A DNA stretch of 12,157 nt, from the NCBI GenBank assembly GCA_003551125.1, contig PULY01000050.1, positions 1 to 12,157 on the forward strand, written 5' to 3'. A program made the position numbers and the translations under genes. Below, piece by piece: positions 1 through 6,754 of the stretch; within the stretch, counting starts at the first letter, position 1; each line of letters starts with the position of its first letter. The DNA is from Candidatus Iainarchaeum sp. (GTDB lineage Archaea > B1Sed10-29). The notes beneath the pieces were generated by a model. That model was not told the DNA's origin. It ran no database searches and saw only the letters and a program-made list of their open reading frames with translations.

Positions 1-3000
1 TCTTTTTTAACGGTTTCAAATGTGAATCTAGTTTCTATACTATTTATCTTTGGATTATCAAGTTCTTCAGGCATTTCTATAATCCTTTGATATCTTCCAT
101 CTCCAGTTTCTCTGATTAGTTTCTTTTCCTTTAATTCATTAATGTATTTCTTCATTGTTTGACGTGTTACATCGGTTTTTTCAACTAATTCTTTTAAGTT
201 ATGAGAGTTTCTAAGGATTTTAAGAGTCTCCATTTTATTTTGATTTAAAGAGAGTAGTTTTTCAAGCGAATTGGTTTTCTTTAAATCTCCATCTAAATAG
301 TATACTTCGTATCTGTCATTTATTATCAAGGAAAGAGGTTTGAATCCATTTTCAAGTTTTTTCTCATAGTTTATTTTGTAAGCTACTTCATGATCTTGTT
401 CTAATTCTTTTATCTCTTCTTCTTCTCCGAATAAACCTAGTTTCTTCTTTTTTCTTCGCTTATTAGCTAGTTTTTTAGCTTGTTCTTTGTTTATCCTTGG
501 CTTGAATGCTTTTACTTCTTTTCCTTTTATCTCTAAGTCTTGTTTCTCTTCAAATTTAGGTATGTATATCTTTCCATTTGATATGTTGCAGTTTTTATCC
601 GTTAATATCTTATCTATGATTTCATCTGAATCTATCTCTGTATCGTATCTTCTTTGAATTAAATCGGTGGTTTCTTCCACTTCGGATAGAGGTATTTCAC
701 CTGTTTGACGTACTTTTTTGTAGACTAAGTTTGATATCATTCCTTTGAGTTTCTCAGGATCTGTTCCTTCATCTAATTCAACACTTTGTGTTTCTCTTCC
801 TTCATGTTGACTTAATCTTGGTCTAACTTTAATTGGAAATGCTCTACTTGTTTTTTCCGCTCTATCTCCAACTAAAGCTACTCCTACTGGTAGGTTCTTG
901 AAGAAATTAACTTCGTTGTATTCTTTAGGTGTCTTTGTAGGCATTCTTTTTCTAACTTTGTTGATATCTTCATCGAATATTAATTTGTGACTCATCATTA
1001 TATCGAGTTGTGATAGTACTTTTGTATCTATAGCACTTGGTTGTTGAGTTGCAAATACTAAACTGCATCCAGGTCTTCTTCCTTGTTTTACATATTCTAT
1101 GAGTGGTTCTGATGCCGCTGTTTTTGATGATCCTGAAGGCATAAGGGTGTGAGCTTCATCAATAAATAACCAAGTAGGTGGAATCTCCACCTCCATTAAT
1201 TGATCGATTGAATCTAGATTGTATTTATCCATAGCTGCTTTCCGTGTAACGATCTTCCTCGCGCTAAGTATCTTTCTTGCTAAGATACCTATGACCATCG
1301 CAGCTACATTTTCTTCTAAGAATGAAGTGTCAACTACTGAAACTTTTCCTTCCTGTGATATTTGAGCTAAACTTGTTCCTTTTTTCGATAAAACTCCCCA
1401 GTTTTTCGCTGCTTCAAATCTTGATATTAAGGCTCTTCTTGTTCCTTTTGTATAACCTTCTTCTTTACTCACTAATTCTTCATCCGTTTTAATGGTTTCT
1501 ATTAAATCCTCTATTCCATATCTTTTCCCTTTTTCTTTTTTTGTTTTCTCTATAGTTTTCTCAAGTAGTAAACCGGTTGGAGAGAACCTTTTTATATTAA
1601 AGGTTAGGCACCAGTCATCCGTTGTTAATTCTTCGGGTCTTATTGAAAATAGTTTATCGTAAGTATCGCTTGGAACATCATTTCTCATTCCTCTTGGAAT
1701 GAATACTTCAGCTTCCTTTATTCCTCTTGGGTTCAAACCCCATTCTCCAAGCATTTCAATTTCTTTATTCTCTTTATTAGGATCCTTCATACTCCAGTAA
1801 ATTCCTATTGGATCTATGATTATTGAGGCAACATTAGGGTTTCTTATAGTTAATTCTTCAGCAATACAACCTAGGCTGTATGAATTGTGACATATTATTC
1901 CTCCGTTTTTTCCTGCAATGAAGTTATGGTTATCTTTTACTGTTAAGTCATACACGTATCCTTGGTAAGATATTTTTTTTATTTCTACAATTTTGTCCCA
2001 ATATATGTGACTTCTTGCTAGTTTTTTTAGTTGCTTTATTTTCTCCTTGGCTTTCTCTATTTTTTCAGTATAAGTTTTCTCTATTTCTTCGATAAGAAGT
2101 TTTATCTGGTGTTGGTCTATTTTACTTAGAAGTTCTTTTCCTGAAGCGGGAACAGGGCTGAATTTCTCTATTAGAGAGGTCCAGGTGATGTTGGTGGATT
2201 CTACAGCCTTTATTATTGTTTCATCAGTTGGACTAGAACCCAAATTTTCTTTTATTTTTTCCATTTCTTCTATTTTATCTTTGCAGTTGTCAAGTATTCT
2301 AAGAAGCATTCTTCTAGATGGGAAATAGTCCTCTCTTTCGTAGCTGAATATGGTTGATCTGGATTTGTTTGTCGATATCTCGCTACCTTTTATCCCTAAT
2401 GCTTCTCTAAGCTCTTTTATCTGTGAACCTATTTTAGGTACTACATCGAAGTTTGGGTTTGATTTTTTCTGTAGATGTTTTTCGAGTCTTTTTGATTTTT
2501 CCTGTATACTAAAGTCTACTTCTTTTTTAAACTTTTCCAGGTTCTTTTTTCCATTTATTTCAAGGGAGTAGTAATTCCTTTTTATTTGTTTCTTTGTGTT
2601 TGTAGCATATTTCTTTTTCTTTTTAACTGATGTTTGTATCCCAAATCTTAGGAACAAGTAACTTAACTTGTTAGCTATCCTTTTACTTGCTGTGGATATC
2701 TCTATTAGTGGTCTGTCTTTTGAAACATATCCTTCGCAATCACTGTACGTCCTCAAAAAGTTTTTTACTATTTCGCAATCGCTACGTATTATTGAGTTGG
2801 GTATGTCTTTCTCTCGAGATCTTTTGCTTGTTTCAAATCCCGTTTCTTCAAGAATTTTTTCGAGGGATCGTGAATCTATGTAGTAGTCGTTGGTCTTTGT
2901 TTCCTTGGGGGTTAAGCCAAATAGGTCTTTGCAGATTTCTTTGTATTCTTTGATTAGGTCTTTGTCTTGATTTGTAAATATCGTTCTGTATGTTCGCTCT

Positions 3001-3965
3001 ATATTTTGGTCCGTTCCCTCTGCTATGATATATGCTAGGAACTTTGCGAATTTTGTATCTATTTTTTCAGGTATTTGAATGGGTTTTGATCTGTTAGATA
3101 GTCGTTGGTAATTTGAATTAAAAGAATCAATCTTTTCCTTCCCCTTAAGCGTTAAATGTGCTTTTAGAGGACTATTTTGTTTTAATTGGACCAATCCTCT
3201 GTTCTCCGCTTTTCTTGCAGTTCTCCATATGTGATCTTTTCTACCTTCAGATAATTCTTTTAATTCTATTCCTTCTTCTGGTATTTTACATAATAATTCA
3301 GCTATTTCTTGTGATCTATCTCCTGAAACTACCTTTTCTCCTTTCAATTTTAACAAAGTATCCTCTGGGTCATTGGTATACTTTCTAGGTAGAGCTATAT
3401 ATTCTTCTTCGTCAACTTCGTTTGCTTCTTTCCATTTTACCTTTCCATCTATCGTGAGAAGAGGATGTTCTTTTGTTACTGTAATCTCTTTACCTGTTTT
3501 AGTTTTTATGTTAATTAAATCCTCATCTACTTTTTTCCTGTATGCGTGCGTTATTTCTTTTTTATCGGTTTTTAAATCCTTATTGATGCCTGGAACAGTT
3601 ATTTCTTCTTTAGACTTAATTAGTTTTTCTTTCTCAGTGTCTTTTATTATTTCTCCTTTTCTTTCAATCTGTTTAAATATCTTTTTTATTTCTATTAACT
3701 CTCCATTCCCAATTAATACTTTTTCATCTGGCTTTAAGCATTTTCCGCTACCTCTTGCACCAGTAATTCCCACAACATGAGGAGAAACAGCGTCTAAATA
3801 AATATATTGTCCGTAATTTTCTTCATCAACCGATTTACCTAATAATAAAGCTCCTTCTGAACCATAATCACTGTGAATAGATTTTTTCCTACCAATATAA
3901 GCTTTAGTTTCATCATCTTCCAATAAACTTAGTTTTTCACCGGTCTTACCTATAAACGAATCCAT
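1..3965 (-). CDS. HerA/FtsK-superfamily P-loop ATPase, intein-containing precursor (C-terminus beyond left edge)
   Basis: Read from ATG at 3965-3963, the minus strand stays open to position 1 without a stop: 1321 codons visible, of which 702 are ATPase and 619 intein. The Walker A motif GARGSGK (residues 69-75) is followed by the intein and resumes with SYSLG (from 695), giving GARGSGKSYSLG after splicing. Further on are an IIIDPIGIYWSM strand, Walker B WLFIDEAH (932-939, acidic pair D936/E937) and ATQQPSAID (972-980), the glutamine motif of HerA/FtsK ATPases. Residues about 1236-1300 form a winged helix (KELVEKTDVTRQTMKKYINEL). HerA-type ATPases are hexameric motors acting on DNA or protein complexes; the substrate here is unknown, and no NurA, Mre11 or Rad50 gene is visible beside it. 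Because of the C-terminal winged helix I call it HerA-like, not herA. It is transcribed divergently from the membrane-protein/argS genes. Confidence 0.9.
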   Translation of the reverse strand, partial: MDSFIGKTGEKLSLLEDDETKAYIGRKKSIHSDYGSEGALLLGKSVDEENYGQYIYLDAVSPHVVGITGARGSGKCLKPDEKVLIGNGELIEIKKIFKQIERKGEIIKDTEKEKLIKSKEEITVPGINKDLKTDKKEITHAYRKKVDEDLINIKTKTGKEITVTKEHPLLTIDGKVKWKEANEVDEEEYIALPRKYTNDPEDTLLKLKGEKVVSGDRSQEIAELLCKIPEEGIELKELSEGRKDHIWRTARKAENRGLVQLKQNSPLKAHLTLKGKEKIDSFNSNYQRLSNRSKPIQIPEKIDTKFAKFLAYIIAEGTDQNIERTYRTIFTNQDKDLIKEYKEICKDLFGLTPKETKTNDYYIDSRSLEKILEETGFETSKRSREKDIPNSIIRSDCEIVKNFLRTYSDCEGYVSKDRPLIEISTASKRIANKLSYLFLRFGIQTSVKKKKKYATNTKKQIKRNYYSLEINGKKNLEKFKKEVDFSIQEKSKRLEKHLQKKSNPNFDVVPKIGSQIKELREALGIKGSEISTNKSRSTIFSYEREDYFPSRRMLLRILDNCKDKIEEMEKIKENLGSSPTDETIIKAVESTNITWTSLIEKFSPVPASGKELLSKIDQHQIKLLIEEIEKTYTEKIEKAKEKIKQLKKLARSHIYWDKIVEIKKISYQGYVYDLTVKDNHNFIAGKNGGIICHNSYSLGCIAEELTIRNPNVASIIIDPIGIYWSMKDPNKENKEIEMLGEWGLNPRGIKEAEVFIPRGMRNDVPSDTYDKLFSIRPEELTTDDWCLTFNIKRFSPTGLLLEKTIEKTKKEKGKRYGIEDLIETIKTDEELVSKEEGYTKGTRRALISRFEAAKNWGVLSKKGTSLAQISQEGKVSVVDTSFLEENVAAMVIGILARKILSARKIVTRKAAMDKYNLDSIDQLMEVEIPPTWLFIDEAHTLMPSGSSKTAASEPLIEYVKQGRRPGCSLVFATQQPSAIDTKVLSQLDIMMSHKLIFDEDINKVRKRMPTKTPKEYNEVNFFKNLPVGVALVGDRAEKTSRAFPIKVRPRLSQHEGRETQSVELDEGTDPEKLKGMISNLVYKKVRQTGEIPLSEVEETTDLIQRRYDTEIDSDEIIDKILTDKNCNISNGKIYIPKFEEKQDLEIKGKEVKAFKPRINKEQAKKLANKRRKKKKLGLFGEEEEIKELEQDHEVAYKINYEKKLENGFKPLSLIINDRYEVYYLDGDLKKTNSLEKLLSLNQNKMETLKILRNSHNLKELVEKTDVTRQTMKKYINELKEKKLIRETGDGRYQRIIEMPEELDNPKINSIETRFTFETVKK
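2286..2438 (-). other. XRE-like helix-turn-helix region of the intein, after the endonuclease
   Basis: Precursor residues about 510-560 contain IKELREALGIKGSEIS, then TIFSYERED and PSRRMLLRIL. This resembles the layout of Cro/C1-type HTH domains (helix, turn, recognition helix, Y-E-R-G/D, P-s-x-x-x-L-x-K-I-L). Similar segments occur C-terminal to LAGLIDADG cores in some archaeal inteins. The assignment rests on pattern alone. Confidence 0.5.
3126..3353 (-). other. Winged-helix-like insert inside the intein
   Basis: Precursor residues about 205-280 lie between splicing block B and the first LAGLIDADG motif. They read as helix (SQEIAELLCKI), short helix (IELKELSEG), recognition-type helix (HIWRTARKAENRGLVQLK) and a basic wing (KAHLTLKGKEK), as in MarR/ArsR-like winged helices. 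This is a pattern judgement without a profile search. It could help target recognition by the endonuclease. Confidence 0.5.
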
Positions 3966-3986
3966 TTAATCACTGTTCTATTTTAA

Positions 3987-3996
3987 TTTTTATAAA
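3987..3996 (-). promoter_or_regulatory. TATA box of the HerA-like ATPase gene
   Basis: On the minus strand this reads TTTATAAAAA. Its centre lies about 27 bases before the ATG at 3965, the usual TATA-to-start distance in archaea, so transcription would begin at or within a few bases of the start codon. There is no Shine-Dalgarno sequence before that ATG, which fits a leaderless mRNA. Confidence 0.6.
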
Positions 3997-4086
3997 CTCA
4001 TCAACTTTCAATACGGCTACCTTAATAAGGTGCTCTTTCTTTAAAGTTCTTTTCAAAAAAATAATTGATGACTAAATTCAAAGGCT

Positions 4087-4096
4087 TTTTATAATA
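4087..4096 (+). promoter_or_regulatory. TATA box for the membrane protein / argS transcript
   Basis: TTTTATAATA preceded by the purine-containing AAAGGC is the best TATA candidate in the 178-base divergent region. A start site 25 bases downstream would fall near 4117, leaving a leader of roughly 25 bases before ATG 4144. No equally good box stands before argS, so argS and the genes after it may share this promoter. Confidence 0.5.
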
Positions 4097-4143
4097 AATT
4101 CACCTTAAATAAAACCACTTCCTAAGTTAAATGAAACTAAAAG

Positions 4144-4548
4144 ATGATAAAGATGAATGGATTTTCACCGGCCAAGATTCCACGTTACCTCAAATGGATA
4201 AAAGTATTAACTCTTCTGATAAGTGGAGTGGTGACTTTGGCTGTTTTAGTAACATTCTGGTCATGGCTGGGGCCAGCTACATTTTGGCAGAAAGTAGCGG
4301 GGTTTCTACTTTCGATAGGAGGAGGAATAGTTCTATTTTTCTTAGTACAAACACTTCTCATGATGCTCATGGGAGTTATGTTCTCCAAATACATTCAAAG
4401 AGAAATGATGAATCAATTTCAAGGATTTCAAGGATTTCAACAGGGTCCTGAAGGGCCTACGAAACCAGAAGATGATGAAGATAATGGGAAGGATAAAAGT
4501 GAATCCAACGAAGGCTCCGAAGATTCGGATGAAGTAATGTATCAATAA
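4144..4548 (+). CDS. Small two-helix membrane protein with acidic C-terminal tail
   Basis: This 134-residue protein is not one I recognise. Residues about 20-42 (KVLTLLISGVVTLAVLVTF) and 51-79 (VAGFLLSIGGGIVLFFLVQ and on) are clear membrane helices joined by a short WSWLGPATFW loop. A short FQGFQGFQQG repeat follows at about 92-101, and then an acidic, serine-rich tail (PEDDEDNGKDKSESNEG) to the end. The basic N-terminus suggests both ends lie in the cytoplasm. The ATG at 4153 (fourth residue) is an alternative start. The first ATG downstream of the promoter, at 4131, opens a different frame that lacks the membrane helices. argS begins about 30 bases downstream on the same strand, but no functional link to it is evident. 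Confidence 0.8.
   Translation: MIKMNGFSPAKIPRYLKWIKVLTLLISGVVTLAVLVTFWSWLGPATFWQKVAGFLLSIGGGIVLFFLVQTLLMMLMGVMFSKYIQREMMNQFQGFQGFQQGPEGPTKPEDDEDNGKDKSESNEGSEDSDEVMYQ
4417..4440 (+). repeat. Short in-frame tandem repeat TTTCAAGGA (2.7 copies)
   Basis: Two complete TTTCAAGGA units and a partial third encode F-Q-G repeats just after the second membrane helix of the small membrane protein. The 9-base period keeps the reading frame, so copy number could vary by slippage without breaking the gene. Confidence 0.7.
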
Positions 4549-4577
4549 TAATTTTCTACATATCTAAATTACCAAGG

Positions 4578-6305
4578 ATGAGGCAAATGTACATCTATGA
4601 AGAAGTAAAGGAATCAATAAGAGAAGAACTGGAAGAAGCAACAGATATGGAAGTAACTGAAAAAGATATAGAAAAACCACCAGAACCCAATATGGGTGAT
4701 TTCTCAACATCAATAGCATTCAAATACGCTGAAAAAAAGGGAAAAAGCCCTGTAGAAGCAGCTGAAGATATAAAAGAAAAGATGAATCTTGAAAACATAG
4801 AAAAAATACAAGTAAAAGGACCCTACATAAATTTTTACGTAAAAAAAGATAAATACTGTTCAAGAGTACTGAAAGAAGCAAAGAAAGAACAATACGGATC
4901 AAGTGAACAAGGGAAAGGTAAAACAATCATAGTAGAATATTCAAGTCCAAACGTGGCAAAACCATTTCATATTGGACATTTAAGATCAACTGTTCTCGGA
5001 GAATCTCTAAAAAATATCTATAAATATCTAGGATACAAAACCGTAGCTATAAATCATTTAGGTGACTGGGGAACACAGTTCGGGAAAATAATCACAGCCT
5101 ACGAAAAATGGGGTGAACCTGAGAAACTAAAAGAAGATCCAATAGAACATCTTTACGAATTATACGTGAAATTTCACGAAGAAGCGGAAAAAAATCAAGA
5201 ACTGGAAGAAGAAGCTAGGGAACACTTCAGAAATTTGGAAGATGGAGCCGAAAAAGAAGAAGAACTATGGGAGAAATTCAGAAAACTCAGCATAGAGAAA
5301 TTCAAAGAAACTTACCAAAGACTAAAAGTTGAATTCGATTCATACAAAGGAGAAGCTTACTACGTGAAATCAGGAAAATCTCACGAAATAGTGAAAGAGG
5401 CAATTGATAAAAATGTAGCTGAAAAAGAACCCGAAGGAACTATAATAGTTCCACTTGAAGAAAAAGGATTAACAAACCTCATAATACAGAAAGAAGACGG
5501 AGCAACAATATATTCAACCAGAGATCTGGCAGCAGCAAAGGAAAGATGGGAAGAATACAAATTCCATGAAAATTTATATGTAGTTGGATCCGAACAAAAC
5601 CTACATTTCAAACAAGTATTCAAAACACTTGAACTGCTTGGATACAAATGGAATGAAAGATGTGAACATGTATCGTATGGATTAGTGGATTTACCAAAAG
5701 GAAGCATGTCAACGAGAAAAGGTAAAATAATTAAACTGGAAGATGTTTTAAATGAAGCTCAAAAAAGATCAATGAAAGCAATAAAAGAAAAAAACCCAGA
5801 ACTTGAAAACAAAGAAGAAGTGGCCGATGAAGTGGGAAAAGCAGCTTTGATATTTACAAACCTAAATCAAAGAAAGAACAAAAACATAAAATTCAAATGG
5901 AATAAAGCACTGGACTTCGAAGGAGACACCGGTCCTTACTTGCAATATGCACACGCAAGAGCAACCGGAATAATAAAAAAATCGAATGAAAAAACCATAG
6001 AGAAAAATACATCGAAACTAATTAAAAACAATGAATTAAACGATGAAACGGAAAGATTAATCAAAGAAATATCCGAATTCCCAAAAAACATAAAAAAGGC
6101 AAAAGAACAAAAAGAAACACAACAAATAAGCAAGTACTTACTTGAACTTACACACACATTCACCAAGTTCTATCAGAAATGTCCGGTGAAACACGCTGAA
6201 ACAGAGGAACTGAAAAAAATAAGGTTAGAAACTACGAAAGCATTTAAAAATACCTTAAAACAAGGACTGAAACTACTACAAATAACACCGCTTGAAGAAA
6301 TGTAA
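4578..6305 (+). CDS. argS: Arginyl-tRNA synthetase
   Basis: Class I synthetase that attaches arginine to tRNA-Arg in the cytoplasm. At 575 residues it has normal family length. In order: an N-terminal tRNA D-loop-binding domain (about 1-112, with KPPEPNMGDFSTSIAF), the Rossmann fold with SSPNVAKPFHIGHLRST (HIGH at 131-134), GDWGTQFG (162-169), the signature loop MSTRKG (377-382, the archaeal form of KMSKS), DTGPYLQYAHARA, and a helical anticodon-binding DALR domain to the end. The catalytic motifs all look intact. ATG 4578 has AGG directly against it and no room for a Shine-Dalgarno; ATG 4587 (MYIYEEVKESI) lies just after GGATGAGG and may be the true start, removing three residues. A 73-residue gene and a tRNA-Arg gene follow in the same direction. 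Confidence 0.97.
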   Translation: MRQMYIYEEVKESIREELEEATDMEVTEKDIEKPPEPNMGDFSTSIAFKYAEKKGKSPVEAAEDIKEKMNLENIEKIQVKGPYINFYVKKDKYCSRVLKEAKKEQYGSSEQGKGKTIIVEYSSPNVAKPFHIGHLRSTVLGESLKNIYKYLGYKTVAINHLGDWGTQFGKIITAYEKWGEPEKLKEDPIEHLYELYVKFHEEAEKNQELEEEAREHFRNLEDGAEKEEELWEKFRKLSIEKFKETYQRLKVEFDSYKGEAYYVKSGKSHEIVKEAIDKNVAEKEPEGTIIVPLEEKGLTNLIIQKEDGATIYSTRDLAAAKERWEEYKFHENLYVVGSEQNLHFKQVFKTLELLGYKWNERCEHVSYGLVDLPKGSMSTRKGKIIKLEDVLNEAQKRSMKAIKEKNPELENKEEVADEVGKAALIFTNLNQRKNKNIKFKWNKALDFEGDTGPYLQYAHARATGIIKKSNEKTIEKNTSKLIKNNELNDETERLIKEISEFPKNIKKAKEQKETQQISKYLLELTHTFTKFYQKCPVKHAETEELKKIRLETTKAFKNTLKQGLKLLQITPLEEM

Positions 6306-6311
6306 AAAATA

Positions 6312-6317
6312 AGGAGG
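6312..6317 (+). promoter_or_regulatory. Strong Shine-Dalgarno for the 73-aa protein
   Basis: AGGAGG six bases before ATG 6324 and a few bases after the argS stop. It fixes the start of the small gene and supports it being a translated member of the argS operon. Confidence 0.8.
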
Positions 6318-6323
6318 CAAAAA

Positions 6324-6545
6324 ATGAATAAAAAAATCCTTGAAAAAAAAGCCGAAGGAATAATAAAAAGAGAAGCCACAAAATCCAAATTCGAAGAAGA
6401 ACATAGAGAAAAAGCACTGAAAAAAATAAATAAATTAATCAAAGAAGAAAAGATAAAAAGATTCAACGATCTCAAAAACAAAGTAAAACAAGTACTCAAA
6501 GACATAGCAGAAGAAGAAAACATAGAATACTACGGAGAGAAATAG
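6324..6545 (+). CDS. Small basic helical protein between argS and tRNA-Arg
   Basis: A 73-residue protein that I do not recognise. It is rich in Lys and Glu (MNKKILEKKAEGIIKREATK and on) with hydrophobic residues spaced as in amphipathic helices, and no membrane segment, Cys pair or signal peptide. It reads as two or three long helices ending in NIEYYGEK. A perfect AGGAGG precedes the ATG and the argS stop is 18 bases upstream, so it is very likely translated from the argS message. The tRNA-Arg gene begins 11 bases after its stop. The position suggests a role linked to tRNA or ArgRS, but that is inference from neighbourhood only. Confidence 0.8.
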   Translation: MNKKILEKKAEGIIKREATKSKFEEEHREKALKKINKLIKEEKIKRFNDLKNKVKQVLKDIAEEENIEYYGEK

Positions 6546-6593
6546 AAACAGAAAAAGGATCCGTAGCCTAGTGGATAGGGCAACGGCCTTCTA

Positions 6594-6700
6594 AGAAACT
6601 TTTTGAAAAAGTTTCATCAAAAGAAGCTTTTTAGAAAAGCTTCAGCAAAAAAGCAAAACGTTTTTCGCGAACGTTTTTGCTCGCAAAAAGGTTCGAAGGG
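6594..6700 (+). other. tRNA intron (archaeal bulge-helix-bulge type) packed with hairpins
   Basis: The intron sits between tRNA positions 37 and 38, the canonical archaeal site. The splice motif is complete: the central 4-base helix CTTC (6588-6591) with GAAG (6695-6698), 3-base bulges TAA (6592-6594) and GGA (6699-6701) where cuts after TA and GG give correct exons, an outer helix formed by the anticodon stem, and an inner helix GAAACTTTTT (6595-6604) with AAAAAGGTTC (6685-6694), nine of ten paired. The intron also holds three local hairpins (listed separately). It is too short to encode an endonuclease and needs only the tRNA-splicing endonuclease and ligase. At 107 bases it is long for an archaeal tRNA intron. 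Confidence 0.9.
6595..6680 (+). repeat. Three consecutive inverted repeats inside the tRNA intron
   Basis: Hairpin 1: GAAACTTTTT (6595-6604) and AAAAAGTTTC (6606-6615), ten perfect pairs. Hairpin 2: GAAGCTTTT (6623-6631) and AAAAGCTTC (6635-6643), nine perfect pairs. Hairpin 3: GCAAAACGTT (6653-6662) and AACGTTTTTGC (6670-6680), ten pairs with one bulged T. A further TTTTTGC/GCAAAAA pair (6674-6680, 6683-6689) overlaps hairpin 3. A/T tracts and short CAtCAAAA/CAGCAAAA linkers make the units look related, perhaps a small palindromic element. Confidence 0.8.
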
Positions 6701-6744
6701 AGCCGTAGGTCGGGGGTTCGAATCCCCTCGGGTCCGTTTCAAGT

Positions 6745-6751
6745 AGGTGAT
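6745..6751 (+). promoter_or_regulatory. Shine-Dalgarno that selects an ATT start
   Basis: AGGTGAT matches the archaeal anti-Shine-Dalgarno consensus GGAGGTGAT and stands nine bases after the tRNA end. Five bases after its GGTG core is ATT 6755, exactly where the encoded protein begins to resemble its family. No ATG, GTG or TTG in that frame lies between the tRNA and this point. Confidence 0.65.
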
Positions 6752-6754
6752 AAG

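Larger units (their letters stand above)
1884..3740 (-). mobile_element. Intein (619 aa) with LAGLIDADG homing endonuclease, inserted in the Walker A motif
   Basis: In precursor numbering the intein runs from Cys76 to Asn694. The N-terminal block is CLKPDEKVLIGNG; block B is TVTKEHPLL (T162, H167). Blocks F and G are YVYDLTVKDNHNFIAG and GGIICHN, ending in the His-Asn pair needed for Asn cyclization, and the next extein residue is Ser695. All residues for class 1 splicing (Cys1, TxxH, HN|S) are therefore present. The endonuclease motifs are FLAYIIAEG (309-317, acid E316) and FLRTYSDCEG (403-412, acid E411); both acids remain, so it may be active. Two extra regions look like DNA-binding helices: about 205-280 before the endonuclease and about 510-560 after it. 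The frame is intact through all 1857 bases, and 619 residues is long for an intein. A Walker A lysine/serine junction is a recurrent intein site in ATPases. No group II intron or IS signature was seen. Confidence 0.95.
6557..6736 (+). tRNA. tRNA-Arg (anticodon UCU) interrupted by a 107-base intron
   Basis: The exons 6557-6593 and 6701-6736 join to a 73-base tRNA. The acceptor stem is GGATCCG with CGGGTCC, the D arm GCCT/GGGC, the anticodon stem ACGGC/GCCGT, the loop CTTCTAA with anticodon TCT (6590-6592), and the T arm GGGGG-TTCGAAT-CCCCT. Discriminator G is at 6736 and CCA is not encoded. It reads AGA and AGG, the predominant Arg codons in the genes around it. No TATA box stands about 25-35 bases upstream and the preceding stop codon is only 11 bases away, so the tRNA is probably cut out of the argS-operon transcript. 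The next gene's Shine-Dalgarno starts 9 bases downstream. Confidence 0.95.

Noticed and set aside
2350..3780. Several plus-strand frames of 70-135 codons under the ATPase/intein gene
   Set aside because: They are antisense to a continuous minus-strand frame with clear intein and ATPase motifs, are Phe/Ser/Leu-rich, and have no ribosome-binding sites or promoters.
4131..4451. A 106-codon frame starting at the first ATG after the promoter
   Set aside because: It overlaps the membrane protein in another frame, shows no domain or membrane helix, and its composition is not protein-like. The 4144 frame has two clear helices.
6595..6680. Hairpins with T runs as transcription terminators
   Set aside because: The T tracts are within the stems and the hairpins lie inside a tRNA intron whose splice motif and 3' exon are intact, so termination here would destroy the tRNA.
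6594..6700. A homing endonuclease or group I intron in the tRNA
   Set aside because: At 107 bases there is no room for a protein or a self-splicing core, and the bulge-helix-bulge motif explains the intron fully.
6677..6754. ATG 6677 as the start of the dUTPase-like gene
   Set aside because: It lies in the tRNA intron, and the extra 26 residues are a translation of tRNA sequence; family similarity begins at 6755 after a proper Shine-Dalgarno.
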